The notes beneath the pieces are model-generated. The model saw only the letters and a list, made by a program, of their open reading frames with translations, was not told the origin of the DNA and did not search any database. Below are positions 1-11,832 of a DNA stretch of 64,000 bases, in pieces. The position numbers were made by a program, and so were the translations under genes. Source of the DNA: Erodium maritimum (Eukaryota > Streptophyta > Magnoliopsida > Geraniales > Geraniaceae); NCBI GenBank assembly GCA_963921825.1, contig OY997596.1:34029932-34093931 (forward strand). Reading direction: 5' to 3'. How positions within the stretch are numbered: the stretch's first letter is position 1; every line of letters starts with the position of its first letter.

Positions 1-291
1 ATGAGTTTGGAGTTGTACACTCAATCCATCGGCTTCTCGTCCCAGCATTACGGCAAGGACAAGAAGCTTTACGCTGCGTTCGACAGGTGCAGCAGGATGT
101 TTGTGCTCGCGTCCAATGAACTCATCCACGCCAAAGAGGCTCTCCTCAAGAAAAACGACATGGCCCAAGTCAAAGCTGGGATTAACGTTGCCATCAACCA
201 TTACAAGGCCTGCGATGAGACAAAGTTGGACGCTCACCAGCTTTATAAGATGGCTGACATTTGCATGTCCCTAGCTAACTTCGTCCATTGA
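1..291 (+). CDS. Pectin methylesterase/invertase inhibitor-like protein, C-terminal part
   Basis: The frame is open from the first base of the window to a TGA at 289-291, giving 96 residues. It resembles the C-terminal half of the plant PMEI/invertase-inhibitor four-helix bundle. Cys29 (in DRCSRMF) and Cys70 (in YKACDET) sit at the spacing of the second conserved disulfide, with amphipathic helices between and after them. Family members are secreted and inhibit pectin methylesterases or acid invertases by forming a 1:1 complex. The full family length is about 150-200 residues with a signal peptide, so the N-terminal half is probably outside the window and the first Met is probably internal. 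Which enzyme it targets cannot be told from this half. A transposon cluster starts only 187 bp after the stop. Confidence 0.7.
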   Translation: MSLELYTQSIGFSSQHYGKDKKLYAAFDRCSRMFVLASNELIHAKEALLKKNDMAQVKAGINVAINHYKACDETKLDAHQLYKMADICMSLANFVH

Positions 292-491
292 TGTTGGTTG
301 TCACCATTTGTAATCATGTATTTCAAGTTGATGATTTTTTTCTTTATCCCTTGAGAGCGTGCGTATATACAAATACATGACTCCAAATATATATGGAATA
401 AAAAAATCATATACTTCTTATTCTTCCTATTTAAAAATAATTTTCCAACTTTTATTAAATTGGATGTATATGGGTAGATCATGTTCTAGTT

Positions 492-2140
492 TTTTTTTTT
501 ATCAGTTAAGTATTATTGAAGGATCAAATCTACGAATTGTAGAAGAGATCAAGAGAAGAACAAACTCTCAAGACACTAAAACACAAACACAACAAGATCA
601 CCAAGGGTTCATATCTAACCCACCAACTAACTTAACTAACTCTCCCACCAAATTAACTACCACCCCATCAGAACCCTAATGTTTTTGAACTATTCAGCAA
701 AACCAGTTCTGTTTTTGTACAAAATCAAAAACCACCTTAACACCATAGATGAACACCATCCAACCCCAAAATTAAAACCCACAACAAAATTGAGAAGACC
801 ATTCCAGCTGCACTTTTCTTGTAGTTGCACCTCTTGATCACAACCAAATTATGCAGCAAAAACCAGAGGATTCAGTGTCTCCTACATCAACCACAGCAAA
901 TCTTGTCTACTTCTCCATCCACTACTGAGATGAGCAAATATAGTACCTCTCAAATCTCAAACCTGCTGCAGCAGCCTTAGGCCTCAGTTAAGGACAGGAC
1001 CAAGGACCCAAGATAAATCAGTTAAGGCAGGAAATAACAGAGAAAAAAAATACAACAAGAAACCCTCAAGCGTATACAGCAAAACTAACCCCTCTTCAAG
1101 GCCTAGTGACTGAAGTCAACAAGCCTAGAAAATAGAAATAACCCCACACTCCAAGCCAAGCAAAGAAAACTTAACCCTTAGGGAACCCCCAGCAAGAAAA
1201 CCTAGCCTCACCATCTAGAAAGAAAAAAAAAACCAAAACCACCCCTCACCACCTTTACCACCCAAAAAATCTCAGTGACTCAAGAAAAAAGGCCAGAAAT
1301 TCTGATCTTTTTCCTAAAACAAAGAAGAGGCTTCTTCAACCAATCATTGAAAGAGAAAGGCTGCACTTTGTTAAACAGACTCCACTCCAAATTAAAAGTG
1401 TAGCTTTGGATCTTTTGTAGATTGATCTGCAGAAGCTGAAGGACCTAACTCCAACCAGAAATATAAAAACTCCAAGAAATTATCTGTCATATCCCCTTTG
1501 AACCCCCACCAATTAAGAATTGCAGCCCACACCAGCCATGATCTATTACAGGTAAGGAAGAGATGATTGATTTCTTCAAAATCATTAGAGCAGAAGGGAC
1601 AAAGTGTATCATTTAAAGCCAAGTTTAATCCTCTGACATCCAGGAAGAGTTTATTAGGTACTGCATTATGACAGGCCAACCAAGCAAATGCAGAGATCTT
1701 AGGAGGTAAGAGAGGAGACCAGAGGAATTTGCTCCAAGGTTGGTCCTGCAAATTAGACATGTCAAGGTAATTATACATTTTTCTAACCTTGAAGCCTGCT
1801 TCATGAATTTTCCAGTAGATCTTATCCTCACCAGCATCTTGTAACTCAAATAAATTGAGGAGATCAGATAATATTCTGAACTAACCCAACTCCCAGGCTC
1901 TAAGAGCTCTCCTTCTTTGTTACTGATCCATTCCAAAGAAATCTCTTTTGCACATTTTCATTTCTCTCAATACTTTCTTATGGACTTTGTAGAGTGACAT
2001 ATAATACAGGGGTAGAGAAGAGAGAGGATTTGATCAGAGTGATTCTCCTTCCAAAATTTAGTGTCTTTGCTTGCCACAAATTAAATTTCTTCTTGAACTT
2101 GTTAATAATAGGAGACCAAGTCTTATACCTTTTGGGATTA
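492..2140 (-). mobile_element. 5'-truncated L1-type LINE (3' end of ORF2)
   Basis: A perfect 14-bp target-site duplication (ATCATGTTCTAGTT) lies at 478-491 and 2141-2154. A T-run at the left edge is the poly(A) tail of a minus-strand insertion. On the minus strand, 1392-1778 encodes the zinc-binding domain that ends plant LINE reverse transcriptases, visible as PWSKFLW, PPKISAFAWLA, CPFC and HLFLTCNRSW. The region upstream to about 1940 continues ORF2 in another frame, so the copy is frameshifted. The 500-1390 stretch would be the 3' UTR. The right duplication overlaps the TTA used by the Harbinger element next to it. Confidence 0.85.
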
Positions 2141-4506
2141 ATCATGTTCTAGTTAGAGCATGCACATCGTGCGATGTATACCTATAGACCACGAACCAAG
2201 GTTCATGTAGGTGTGGTGCGTCGTTCGTATTATGTGCGATGTGGCGTGCGTGGTTCGCGAACCACGGTGCGTGGTTCGCGTCGCACACCGTTTTTACGGT
2301 ACGTGATGCGCGGTCCGTTTGAGTCGTTGGTGTCCAATCCACGCACGCCACGTGGCCAGTTGTTTTTTTCTTTTTTAATGAAATTTAATACAAAATAATA
2401 CAATTATGTTAAATCCCATTTTGTGTAAACGGTGTCCAAAATTCATAAATTTATAGTCATTAGGTTCGTATTGTTCTAAGTAATTTATTTAATGTCTTTG
2501 ATCACAAAAAAAGATATTGATTTACACTTCGAATCGAAATTGTACCAAAATTGATTTACATTTCGAATCGTGAATGTATTATTTGGTTTTTATTAGATTT
2601 ATTTGTTTTGAATAATTATAAGTTCAAGTTTAATTTTCATTTTAGCTAATTAATTTATTTATTAATTCATTTTATCAATTTTTCTAATTTAATTTAGTAT
2701 TTACTGTTTGAAATATGAACTAAATAGATTCAACAAAAGCATAATTAATTATTCAGTCAGCATCCACTCAACACGTATATGATGTAATAACCACTCCCGG
2801 TCAACGCCAGTCAAATCTGCGAAAAACAGGAAAATTTAAAAAAATTCAGCAGACACTTGATTGAACCTAAATTTGACCCCGAGGGTCATACCAGACTTAA
2901 GTTGACTCCGATATTGACCAAAGTGAGTTCCGGGGGACTCAGGGCAACTTTCTGATCAATTTGGGAAATGTTGACTTTTCGTTGGAAAAGTCAACCGAGC
3001 GACGTTTTGGTCCATTCAAGGACCATTTGGGATCCAAAAAGCTTAGCCGTCGTCACAACGGTCTTAGTTGAGCCGTTTCCTTGTATCCCGTGAAGTTTCG
3101 TAATTTCTTGGAAAAAGTGCCCGCTCGAGGCCCGAAACGTCCGAATTTCGCGAATCTAATTGGAAAATATCTAGAAGATATTTTCCAAAAAGGGATGGGA
3201 CCCACTTGCCACATGTCACCAATGTGGTGGTGTTAGGTTTGTTGGACAAAACAAGACATGACTACTTGAGGGTTAGTTTGCATTTTAAGTATTATTTTAT
3301 TACTTTTTGAAACAAAACAAAAGGGAAGCAATAAGGGGTGTTCGGCCATTTCAATCAAAAAAGACAAAAAGGGGTGTTTTTAGAGAGAGAAAAGAAGAGA
3401 GAAGGAAGAGAGAAAAAGAGAAGAGGTTGGGAAAGTTGTGACGTTTCTCGTTCATCTAGCCGTTGGATCGTCTCAAAGATAGAAGAATCGAGTTCACACC
3501 GTCATTCTCTACGGTGAGCATCTAACCGATTTTCGTTTTAGTACGTTTGAAATTTAGGGTTTGAGTTTAAACGGTTTGATTAAGGTTGGGTTTTGTTTAA
3601 GATTGGTTTAAAGATGAATGGTTGAGGTTTGAGGTTCGTTAGGAACGTTTTGGGGCGAAAAGGAAATTTTCTTATTGTGGCAGTGTGGGGCCCACATGCT
3701 CGGGTATCGGGTTTTCGTGTTCGGGTGGTTTAGAACGTTCCCCAAGTAATTAATCTACAACCGGATCGAAATTTGGAATTAAATTGTGAAAGTTATAATT
3801 GACGGGTTTAGAAACTTTAAACGCTAATTAAATGACTCGGAAGTCGGAATTCGATTTCGTCGAGTGCCTAGGAACCCTTTAATTATTCTAAGATCGTAGA
3901 AACGAAAACGGGTTTCGGAGCCCCGGAAGGGCGTTTCCAAAACCTGGGCAGATTCGCCATGTCGGGCGAATCGGGCCTTTCCGGGTCCAATATCGACAGT
4001 GTCGAGTAATTGGGATGTTTGGGAGTGATCGACATTGTCGGGGTTACATTCGGGCGTCGAGTTTATTGAATTTCAGTTTTTTCCTGCGAGTTTAAAAGTG
4101 CCTTAAAATTGTGTTCTTTTAGATCGTGCTGCAGACCGAGGGAAAGGAAAGCTAGGCGAGTGACCGAGATCACGCCGGGGCTTGTTGGTTAGATTTTGGA
4201 GAACACACATGAGGTAGGGAAAAGTAGCCGGATCTCGGCCCTGACTAGGGAAAGTTAACAGTAGAATTGCATGTGACACCGGGGTGTCGTGGGTTAAGTA
4301 GGTTTATCGAATATTAGAAAGGCATGATACGGGAACGTAGCGAATATTAGAAAAGCATGTGACGCTTATTAGTGTCGTAGGAGCATAGAACTTATCGATG
4401 TTAGAATTACTGGAGGCATATGACCATGCCCGGAGGTTGATTGTGAAACTGTTGATATTAGGACTGTTGGAGGCATTGGTTATGCCAGAGGTTGATTGTG
4501 TATTTT

Positions 4507-5490
4507 TGTGTCTTGGGTGGCCATGAGAGCCCGTATTTTACTGCTGTGTCTTGGGTGGCCATGAGAGCCTGTGTTTTACTGTCGGTGTCTTGGGTGGCCA
4601 TGAGTGCCTGTGGGGTTGTTGAACCCGTGTCTTTACTGTTGGTGTATCTTGGGTGGCCATGAGTGCCAGTGGGGTTGTTGAACCCGTGTCTTTACTGTTG
4701 GTGTGTCTTGGGAGGGCGTTAGTGCCTGTGGGGTTGTTGAGCCCGTGAGTTACTGTTGGTGTGCCTTGGGAGGCCGTGAGTGCCTGTGGGGTTGTTGAGC
4801 CCGTGAGTTACTGTTGGTGTGCCTTGGGAGGCCGTGAGTGCCTGTGGGGTTGTTGAGCCCGTGAGTTACTGTTGGTGTGCCTTGGGAGGCCGTGAGTGCC
4901 TGTGGGGTTGTTGAGCCCGTGAGTTACTGTTGGTGTGCCTTGGGAGGCCGTGAGTGCCTGTGGGGTTGTTGAGCCCATGAGTTACTGTTGGTGTGTCTTG
5001 GGAGGCCATGAGTGCCTGTGGGGGTTTTTTGAGCCCGTGAGTTACTGTTGGTGTGTCTTGGGAGGCCGTGAGTGCATGTGGGGTTGTTGAGCCCGTGAGT
5101 TACTGTTGGTGTGTCTTGGGAGGCCGTGAGTGCATGTGGGGTTGTTGAGCCCGTGAGTTACTGTTGGTGTGTCTTGGGAGGCCGTGAGTGCCCGTGGGGT
5201 CGTTGAGTCCGTGTTTTACTGTTGGTGTCTTGTGTGGCCATGAGTGCATGTGGGGTTGTTGAGCCCGTGAGTTACTGTTGGTGTGTCTTGGGAGGCCGTG
5301 AGTGCTTGTGGGGTTGTTGAGCCCGTGAGTTACTGTTGGTGTGTCTTGGGAGGCCGTGAGTGCCTGTGGGGTTGTTGAGCCCGTGAGTTACTGTTGGTGT
5401 GTCTTGGGAGGCCGTGAGTGCCCGTGGGGTCGTTGAGTCCGTGTTTTACTTTTGGTGTCTTGTGTGGCCATGAGTGCATGTGGAGTGTTG
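4507..5490 (+). repeat. Tandem repeat, about 57-bp unit, inside LTR A
   Basis: Units of about 57 bp, recognisable by CTTGGGAGGCCGTGAGTGCC followed by GGGGTTGTTGAGCCCGTGAG, repeat more than ten times. Shorter variant units (CTTGGGTGGCCATGAGAGCC) form the left part. The homologous arrays in LTR B (13740-14200) and LTR C (44220-44540) are shorter, so copy number differs between family members. Confidence 0.9.
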
Positions 5491-5547
5491 AACCTGTGTT
5501 ATTTCTGTTTGTTGAACTTGCTTGTGATTGTGATTGTGGTTACCTGA

Positions 5548-5795
5548 GTGAGAGAGGTTACTGAGACAGGTCGACCGCCTGGCCCGACTTTGTGTCGGGG
5601 AAGCGCGTGAGTGAGAGAGGTTACTGAGACAGGTCGACCGCTTGGCCTGAGTGGTTCGGCAAAGCGCGTGAGTGAGGGAGGTTACTGAGACAGGTCGACC
5701 GCCTGGCCTGAGTGGTTCGACAAAGCGCGTGAGTGAGGGAGGTTACTGAGACAGGTCGACCGCCTGGCCTGAGTGGTTCGGCAAAGTGCGTGAGT
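5548..5795 (+). repeat. Second tandem array, 61-bp unit, inside LTR A
   Basis: About four units of 61 bp contain GAGGTTACTGAGACAGGTCG and then GACCGCCTGGCCTGAG. The other LTR copies have unrelated-length arrays at the corresponding place (B 14270-14470, C 44587-44757, D 18533-18725), all built around an AGGTCGAC-GCCT core. Confidence 0.85.
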
Positions 5796-6505
5796 GAGGG
5801 AGGTTATTGAGCAGCTGGTGTGCGATCCTTTGTGATCTTGTTTGGTGTGCGATCCTTTGTGATCTTGGGTGTTGCGTTGTTGTTGTCGTGTCATTGTAGG
5901 AGGTCGTCAATCGTTGAGTCGGGTCTACTTTACGTGTTCAAGTGTTGAGTTGGTTGAGGAAAGTAAATGTGGGTGTGTGTCAGTCGGAGTACTTGAGTTG
6001 GGGATAGCGATCCCCGGTGTTGAGTTTGTTGTTGGTGTTACCGGCATTGTCTGCTAATTATGCCGTAGTCAGTCTGTTATCCGTGGTGGTGAGCGAACGC
6101 TCACCCCTAGCTGCTTTTCCTACAGGTACTGATCACAGGACGGACTAGGTGAGCTCTCGAAGCTTTTGGAGCTAGGAGCGGAGTCCGAGTTTTATCTTTT
6201 GAGTCTAGTGACGGATACCTTGTACCTTGTCCATTTGTTGGGACGTTTTTGAGTTGTAAATATTATTTTGATTAACTAAATGGAGATTTTAAAGTGTTTA
6301 TTCAAAACAGGTTTCAAATGTTTTATGATTTTAAATGTTCGCGTCCCGAGTTCGGTTTACTGAAATTGGGGCGTGACATATGAACCCCTGACCCCATACA
6401 TGATTCACACAATGTGGCGCTCTTTTAAAATCAGGGTTCACAACACAATTCATCCTAGTCAGCACATGATTCTGAACCCCTGATCCCACGATGTATAAGC
6501 TCTTA

Positions 6506-6839
6506 GGATGTTAATTTTACGTGACCTTCTTCCAAGCTTTTTAGTTATCTTTTCAGTTGAGGGGGACGCTAATAATTATTTTGTTTGTATTAAGAAACTA
6601 ATACAAAAATAGTGTACAAACAATAAATGGCCACCCAATATAAATCGTAACGCTCAAATTTCATATATCGGAAAGTTCTGCAATACATTTTAATTGTTAA
6701 TTTAATAAATATATATATATATAGACATGATGGGTTTCATCATGAGTTACAACATGAATAATATAGACAAGACCGTTTCGATGGTTCATAAGACGTTTTA
6801 AACTGCTAAGTATACTATCCATAGTAAGATGAATGTTCT
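6506..6839. other. AT-rich spacer, nothing recognised
   Basis: This stretch lies between the Harbinger element and the Ty1/copia remnant. It contains an (AT)n run near 6707-6722 and no convincing coding, terminal-repeat or promoter signal. Confidence 0.5.
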
Positions 6840-8930
6840 AGTAGCCAGAAGGGGAAAGAATTTTAAAAGAAAATAAGTGAGCAAGGGAAAAGCTCCTATG
6901 GGTTTTAAGAAACTCATAACAAAGTCAAGGCCTACATACATACAAAGTCTCATGCCCAAGCTCAACCCCAAAAGATGATACTTGCTTTTATTGTGATGAG
7001 ACCAGTCATTGTAAGAGAAAATGCAAGAAGTGTATGGATGATCTGAAAAAGAACAAGGGTTGTGTACCAAACTCTTTAGGTATTCATATTATATAAATCA
7101 ATGCATCTACTTTTGGTTCTTAGATATTAGATATTAGATCTGAATCTCACATTGGTACTAGTGTGTAGGGGAACAAAAGTAAGAGGACATTGAAGGAAGG
7201 CGAAATGGACCTACGAGTTGAGGATGACCATGGTGTTATCACCTAACCTGTAGGGACATATGTTTAGCCTTGCCTAATGAGCTTCTTGTAAAGTTGAATA
7301 ATTGTTATAATAGGACTATTTGTCGTAAGAATATTATTTATGTTTCATGTTTGGACATGTAAGATTTTGAATATACTGTTAAGAATAATAATTTTAATAT
7401 TTATCATGATAACGTCTATTATGAAATTGTTTTATGAGTTATAGGTTTTTATGTTTTGAACACAGAAGAAGACAATATTAAAAAAAAAGTCCATCTATTA
7501 CATTAATACAAAAAAGTTTCAATCTCATGATTCAAACCTTACATTTAGGTCACATAAATGAGAAACGCATAAAAAAACTCCATTAATATGGACTTTTGAA
7601 TTCTTTTTATTATGAATCATTTGTTACATGTGAATTTTGTTTAATGGAAAAAATGACAAAGGCACATTTTTTTTCAAGAATTGGTGAAAGAGTTAGTAGC
7701 TTATTAAGATTTATACATTCAAATATATGTGGTTCTCTAAGTAGAACTGCTAGAGGAGGATTTTAGTACTTATCACATTCACTGATGATTTCAGTAGATG
7801 TGGTTATGCCTATCTAATGAAACAAAATCCGAATCTTTTGAAAGTTCAATAATTTCAAGAACTAAAGTACAAATTCAACTTTGTCAAAATATTAAAACAC
7901 TATGATCTTATCAAAGTTGTGAATATTTGAGCCAAGAATTCATAGATCATTTAAGAGATTGTGTGATCATTTCTTAACTAACTCGTCCAGGACTTCCATA
8001 ATGGAATGGTGTGTTTGAACGGAAGAATCAAACCTTATTGGATATGATTCAATCTATGATGAGGAACACTGATCTTCCATTCTCATTTTTGGGATATGCT
8101 TAGGAAACTGATGCATTTATCTTTAACAGAGTTCCATCAAAAACATTAGAAAACACACTATATGAGATATGGACGGGAAAAATTCCTAATTTGTCTTTTC
8201 TTCAGATTATGGGTTGTCTAGCTTATGTAAGCATCTAATTTCATATAAGTTAACGGCCAGATAAGACAAGTTTCTTTTTATAGGATATCCAAAGGAAACT
8301 AAAGGATATCACTTCCATAATGCTACAAAGAATTAAGTGCTTGTTGTCCGAAATTGTGTCTTTTTGGAAAAAGAGTTCATTCCAAAGGGAACAGTGGGAG
8401 AACGGTTGAACTTGAAAAAGTTTAAGACCCACAAGTAGTGTTGTACCGGATATGGATAATCAATTGGATCAACACGAAGATGTAAGACTTGAAGTTGTTC
8501 CACGAGGACAAAGAAGTTCTGATAAGACACGTCAAGCCCTTATGAGATATGGTTTTCTCGTTTATGAGAATAATGTCGTGATGGTTGTGGATCAAAGAGA
8601 GTTCACATCCTATGAAGAGGACATCAACAATCCTGACTCTGAGAAATGGGTAGACGTCATGAGGTCTAAAATGCAGTCCATGTATGATAACCAAGTGTAG
8701 ACTTTGATTAAGTATATATATATGGTTTAAAAACCATTGAGTGCAAGTGGGTTCTCAAGAATAAAACTGATATGGATGGAAATGCACATACCTACAAAGC
8801 AACATTGGTTGCAAAATGTTTCAGACAAACTTGTGGTATAGAATATGATGAAACATTTTCACTAGTACCAATAATCAAATCCATTCGGATTCTTCTTTGA
8901 CATTTATGGAATTTTTGCGTTTATAAACTC
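6840..8930 (+). mobile_element. Ty1/copia retrotransposon remnant (fossil)
   Basis: Plus-strand pieces occur in the order expected for copia. A gag zinc knuckle of the CX2CX4HX4C type lies near 6975-7060, and the pre-integrase and start of the integrase (GGF, FTDDFSR-like) near 7650-7810. The integrase core (NGVFERKNQT) lies near 8000-8070. The region leading into reverse transcriptase (KWVLKNKTDMDG, then an AK.F.Q..GIEYDETF-like stretch) lies near 8620-8900. The copy is heavily decayed with many breaks. No LTRs were recognised at its ends, so the borders are approximate and the element is old. Confidence 0.8.
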
Positions 8931-9318
8931 AAAACGAACATTGTTGGGTAACGTGAAAATTTTGGAAAATTAAAATACCATCCACAAGAACTTTTTAATA
9001 AGATACGGGTAGGTGAAATCGTATATTGTTAAATTAAGGGAAACTATTACTTAACTACCTTTAACTATGCATGAATTTCACATCAATACGCTTGACTATC
9101 AAATTCTTTTGAGGGATACCTTAACTTTACATGATTTTTACTTTACTTAATGACATTAATTTCTCATCCAGAAAACACAAAAAGTTCAAAATACCCCTCA
9201 ACTTACAATCAAATTTTTAAAACTTACCCACTCCACTAATTCTTAAAAACATAAATAGGTGAAATGAATGTTATACCCTTTAGCTTCCCATATTATTTAA
9301 TTTTTACTAATTCATTTT
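8931..9318. other. AT-rich spacer
   Basis: No gene is visible here. A stretch from about 9036 begins GGGAAACTATTACTTAACTA, reminiscent of the GGG-starting Mutator-type MITE ends seen elsewhere in the window, but no matching right arm was found. Confidence 0.4.
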
Positions 9319-10134
9319 TTTTGAGTAAACATGATATATATTCCTTTAAGAGAGTTAGTACATGCCTGAGAGTCTTGACGGGACAAACACAATAACCCTA
9401 TCTATTGAAAAACGTCTAAGACGTTTTGTTGAAATGCCATAAAGGCAACCTACAAGTGACAACCAAATCAAATGAACTAGAACAATATTGAAATAACTAA
9501 GATAAACCAAACTAAAACAGTATTGAACTAACAACCAAATCCTAAGAACAATAAAAGTAAAGACGATTGATGAAACACTATTCAAGGTAGGGCCTGAATA
9601 CCGCTGTGTCGCCCGAGGGCGACGCTCTTCTTCTGCTGTAAAACCAAACCTGTGATCGTCATTGGTGAAGGACAGACAGGGGCCTGTGGGTAGAGGGTGC
9701 GGTGGTGGAGGCCAGGGAGGAGGGTGTGGCGGTTGTAGGGGCGGAGGCGGGGACTTCCGAGGCGGCGGATGCGCCAACTTCAGATATCTCAGTGGATAAA
9801 GGGACGGTGGCGGAGGCTAAGGAGGAGGTCGGGCCTGTGGCTGGAGAGCGGTGCCCGGCAGGAAACCCAGCGCAAGGTCATGGGAAGCAGGCGACAACCA
9901 CCGGAAGAGATTTCCGGGACCGAGAGAGCAGTGAATGCCCTTAGGATGAGGGGGATGGGGCCAACTTGTGACGATGCGCGCCAGAACAGTAGAGAGGGAA
10001 CAAACAGAAGCCGGGAGAGGTGACTGGACATTAGTCGGAAGAGGTAGCCTGCGTCGGAGTGAGCACATCAGAAAGAGGATGAAAACCCTAGGGCTAGCCT
10101 CCAAAGGAGTCATAAGTTATGTTGATCGTACAAG
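9319..10134 (-). mobile_element. Short non-LTR retroelement (LINE-derived, non-autonomous)
   Basis: A T-run at the left edge (the poly(A) of a minus-strand copy) and a probable 9-bp duplication ATTCATTTT at 9310-9318 and 10135-10143 bound a segment of about 0.8 kb. Its 5' part, read on the minus strand from about 10110, starts with a GC-rich stretch containing CTAGGGTTTTCATCC, as is common for plant LINE leaders. A proline-rich frame (9355-9777, minus) is open but has no recognisable domain. No reverse transcriptase is present. Confidence 0.55.
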
Positions 10135-10143
10135 ATTCATTTT

Positions 10144-11832
10144 CTCTTTTTAACTTGTTTTCTCTTATGCTTTTATTTCTTTTCTTTTTCTTTAATTTTT
10201 ATTAGTTCATTCTATCTTTATTTGTTTTATATGATACTTTTATTCATTTTTTCTTTCCTATTCCTTTTTCCTTAACTTTCATCCACTTTTTTAGCCAACA
10301 ACAAGATTTTATTTGTGGAAAAGGGTCAAAATGACCTTACAAGAGTGGAAGTAACTAGAAATGAAGAGATATAGTTTTGATAACAGTCGAAACAATGATC
10401 TTATAGCTAAAACCCTGGTGTATACCAGTAAGAAGTTAGAGGGTGGTTCCCTATTCCAGTTGTGCTTGGCGCCGTATATCCTTAGTTCATTCCTTGTCTC
10501 GACTTGATCGACTATGTTGTGTCGCAACATTCAGTCAAGGAGTATGCTAGGGAAAGGAGGAGATCAGAGATCAGCAGGGGGCTGACTCATATAAATCGGG
10601 GTGTGTCTTCTCATTAACACCGCGAGATTCCTGATGCAATTCATGATGATCTACGAGACATTCTAGCATGCCTCGCTATTCCTTCATGTTGGTTGATCTC
10701 ATCACTGGTAGCCGCGTCCGTGGAGTGCGGGCTGCTTAGAGCATAGGTGCCAGAGTCATTCGAGTCTTGGGACGAGACGTCCCAACGGGGGTCCAAAACC
10801 TGATGGGTAGGAGCGTGAGATGTGTCCCGCTTAGGTGGTAATAAGACACTATTGGGATCGTTGTAGTGCTCTCCGTAGTAGTTCCTAGTTGGTGGCTCGT
10901 GTCCTCGAATTGGACCAGCGACTCCGGTAACGACTTCCCTAGATCCGTGCTCGGGATGTATACATCCATTGTAACACGAAGCCTCATCAAGAAACCACAA
11001 CTCCTCAAAATTTGATGGGAGCCTTGTTCAAAGAGATCATCGAATGTCAGATTGGGGATGATATGCTCATAATGGTGGACTGTCGTCCACGGGGAGAGGT
11101 TTCCATCTCAGAGCCATTGTTCCTATATGGATCGTGGCTTTGATCTAGTGGTCCCCCTCAGTGCATGGTGTCCTGATTGTCCTCCGTTCTGAGGTTCGGT
11201 CTCGGCGCCCTAGTAGGGGTCTATGATGGAGCATCCACCATCGGTTTCACCCTATCAGTTCCTTGGAGGTTTTCCTTCAATGATTTCTCTGACGGAAGCC
11301 ATCGAAGGGCTGGTTCACCCATGTCCATAGTGGTTCGAGCAAACTTACTCGGTTGTAGTCGACGAGAATCTGATGTGGTAGGTCGATCCCTAGGTTGATT
11401 GCATATCATCTCAAGGTGGAGTTTGTGACGGTATTTGGTGGTGTGGGTGGACTCTTTCCTCCGAAGTATCCAAGGTCCCCATCGTGTCGGACGACCTATA
11501 GTAGGGCGGCGAGATGGCAGGCGGGATGCGGTAGGTGTTGTTGGGAGGACTTGTTGTGGTTCCGTAGTTGGGAGTAGCAAAGGATGGTCGGAAAAGGGGC
11601 GGAAGATGGGCAGGAGTGGAGGCGGTAGATCAACTACGATGAGCACTGTGGGAGTTTGAGTAAGAAACCCTAGGTTTTGATTTTTTAAACAAAAAAAAAC
11701 TTAACTTTTATCCATTAATTTTTATAAATTTTCAAAAATATTATCTTTAAGTAATTATAAAGTTTATTTCCCGTTTTTGTCAAGTTTATTTATTTTTATT
11801 TTTTTCATTTAATTTTATTTCTATTTACGGCC
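10144..11832. other. Unclassified, probably repeat-derived DNA
   Basis: A pyrimidine-rich stretch (10144-10300) is followed by moderately GC-rich DNA to about 11660 and then an AT-rich tail. Several 70-140 residue frames are open on both strands (for example 10641-11000 and 11221-11646, minus). None shows a domain I recognise. The minus-strand start near 11655 (a CTAGGGTTTCTTACTCAAAC-like leader) resembles a retroelement 5' end, but no second border was found. Confidence 0.35.

Larger units (their letters stand above)
2783..6378 (+). mobile_element. Solo LTR A, long-LTR Gypsy-like family (fossil)
   Basis: It starts TGTAATAACC, ends GGGGCGTGACA and is flanked by a perfect 5-bp duplication TATGA (2778-2782 and 6379-6383). 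No primer-binding site, polypurine tract or gag/pol sequence lies inside, so it reads as one 3.6-kb LTR left by LTR-LTR recombination. Copies at 11838-15099 and 42482-45335 are clearly the same family. The copy at 16403-19649 is a distant relative. The family placement (Gypsy, long LTR) is an inference from LTR length and the TGTAA...TGACA ends. Strand is a convention only. Confidence 0.85.
2156..6502. mobile_element. Non-autonomous PIF/Harbinger element, split by a solo LTR
   Basis: The ends are GAGCATGCACATCGTG (2156-2171) and, on the other strand, GAGCTTATACATCGTG (6487-6502). They are flanked by TTA at 2153-2155 and 6503-6505, which is the PIF/Harbinger target duplication. Without the LTR at 2783-6378 the element is about 750 bp, with no transposase. 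The left 240 bp is GC-rich and built from repeats of a GTTCGTGG/GCGAACCACG type. The rest is AT-rich. A second family member lies at 34507-37277 and shares the GC-rich left end and a CATCCACTCA motif near the right end. Confidence 0.85.

Noticed and set aside
4507-5490. Regularly spaced repeats that could be mistaken for a CRISPR-like array
   Set aside because: Units are contiguous tandem copies without unique spacers, and the setting is a plant LTR.
8250-8700. Minus-strand open frames over the copia remnant
   Set aside because: The plus strand carries the recognisable copia integrase-to-RT sequence, and the minus-strand frames are shadows.
9355-9777. A 140-residue frame with a proline-rich start
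   Set aside because: It lies inside a short retroelement with a poly(A) and probable duplication, and the rest of the frame resembles untranslated AT-rich DNA.
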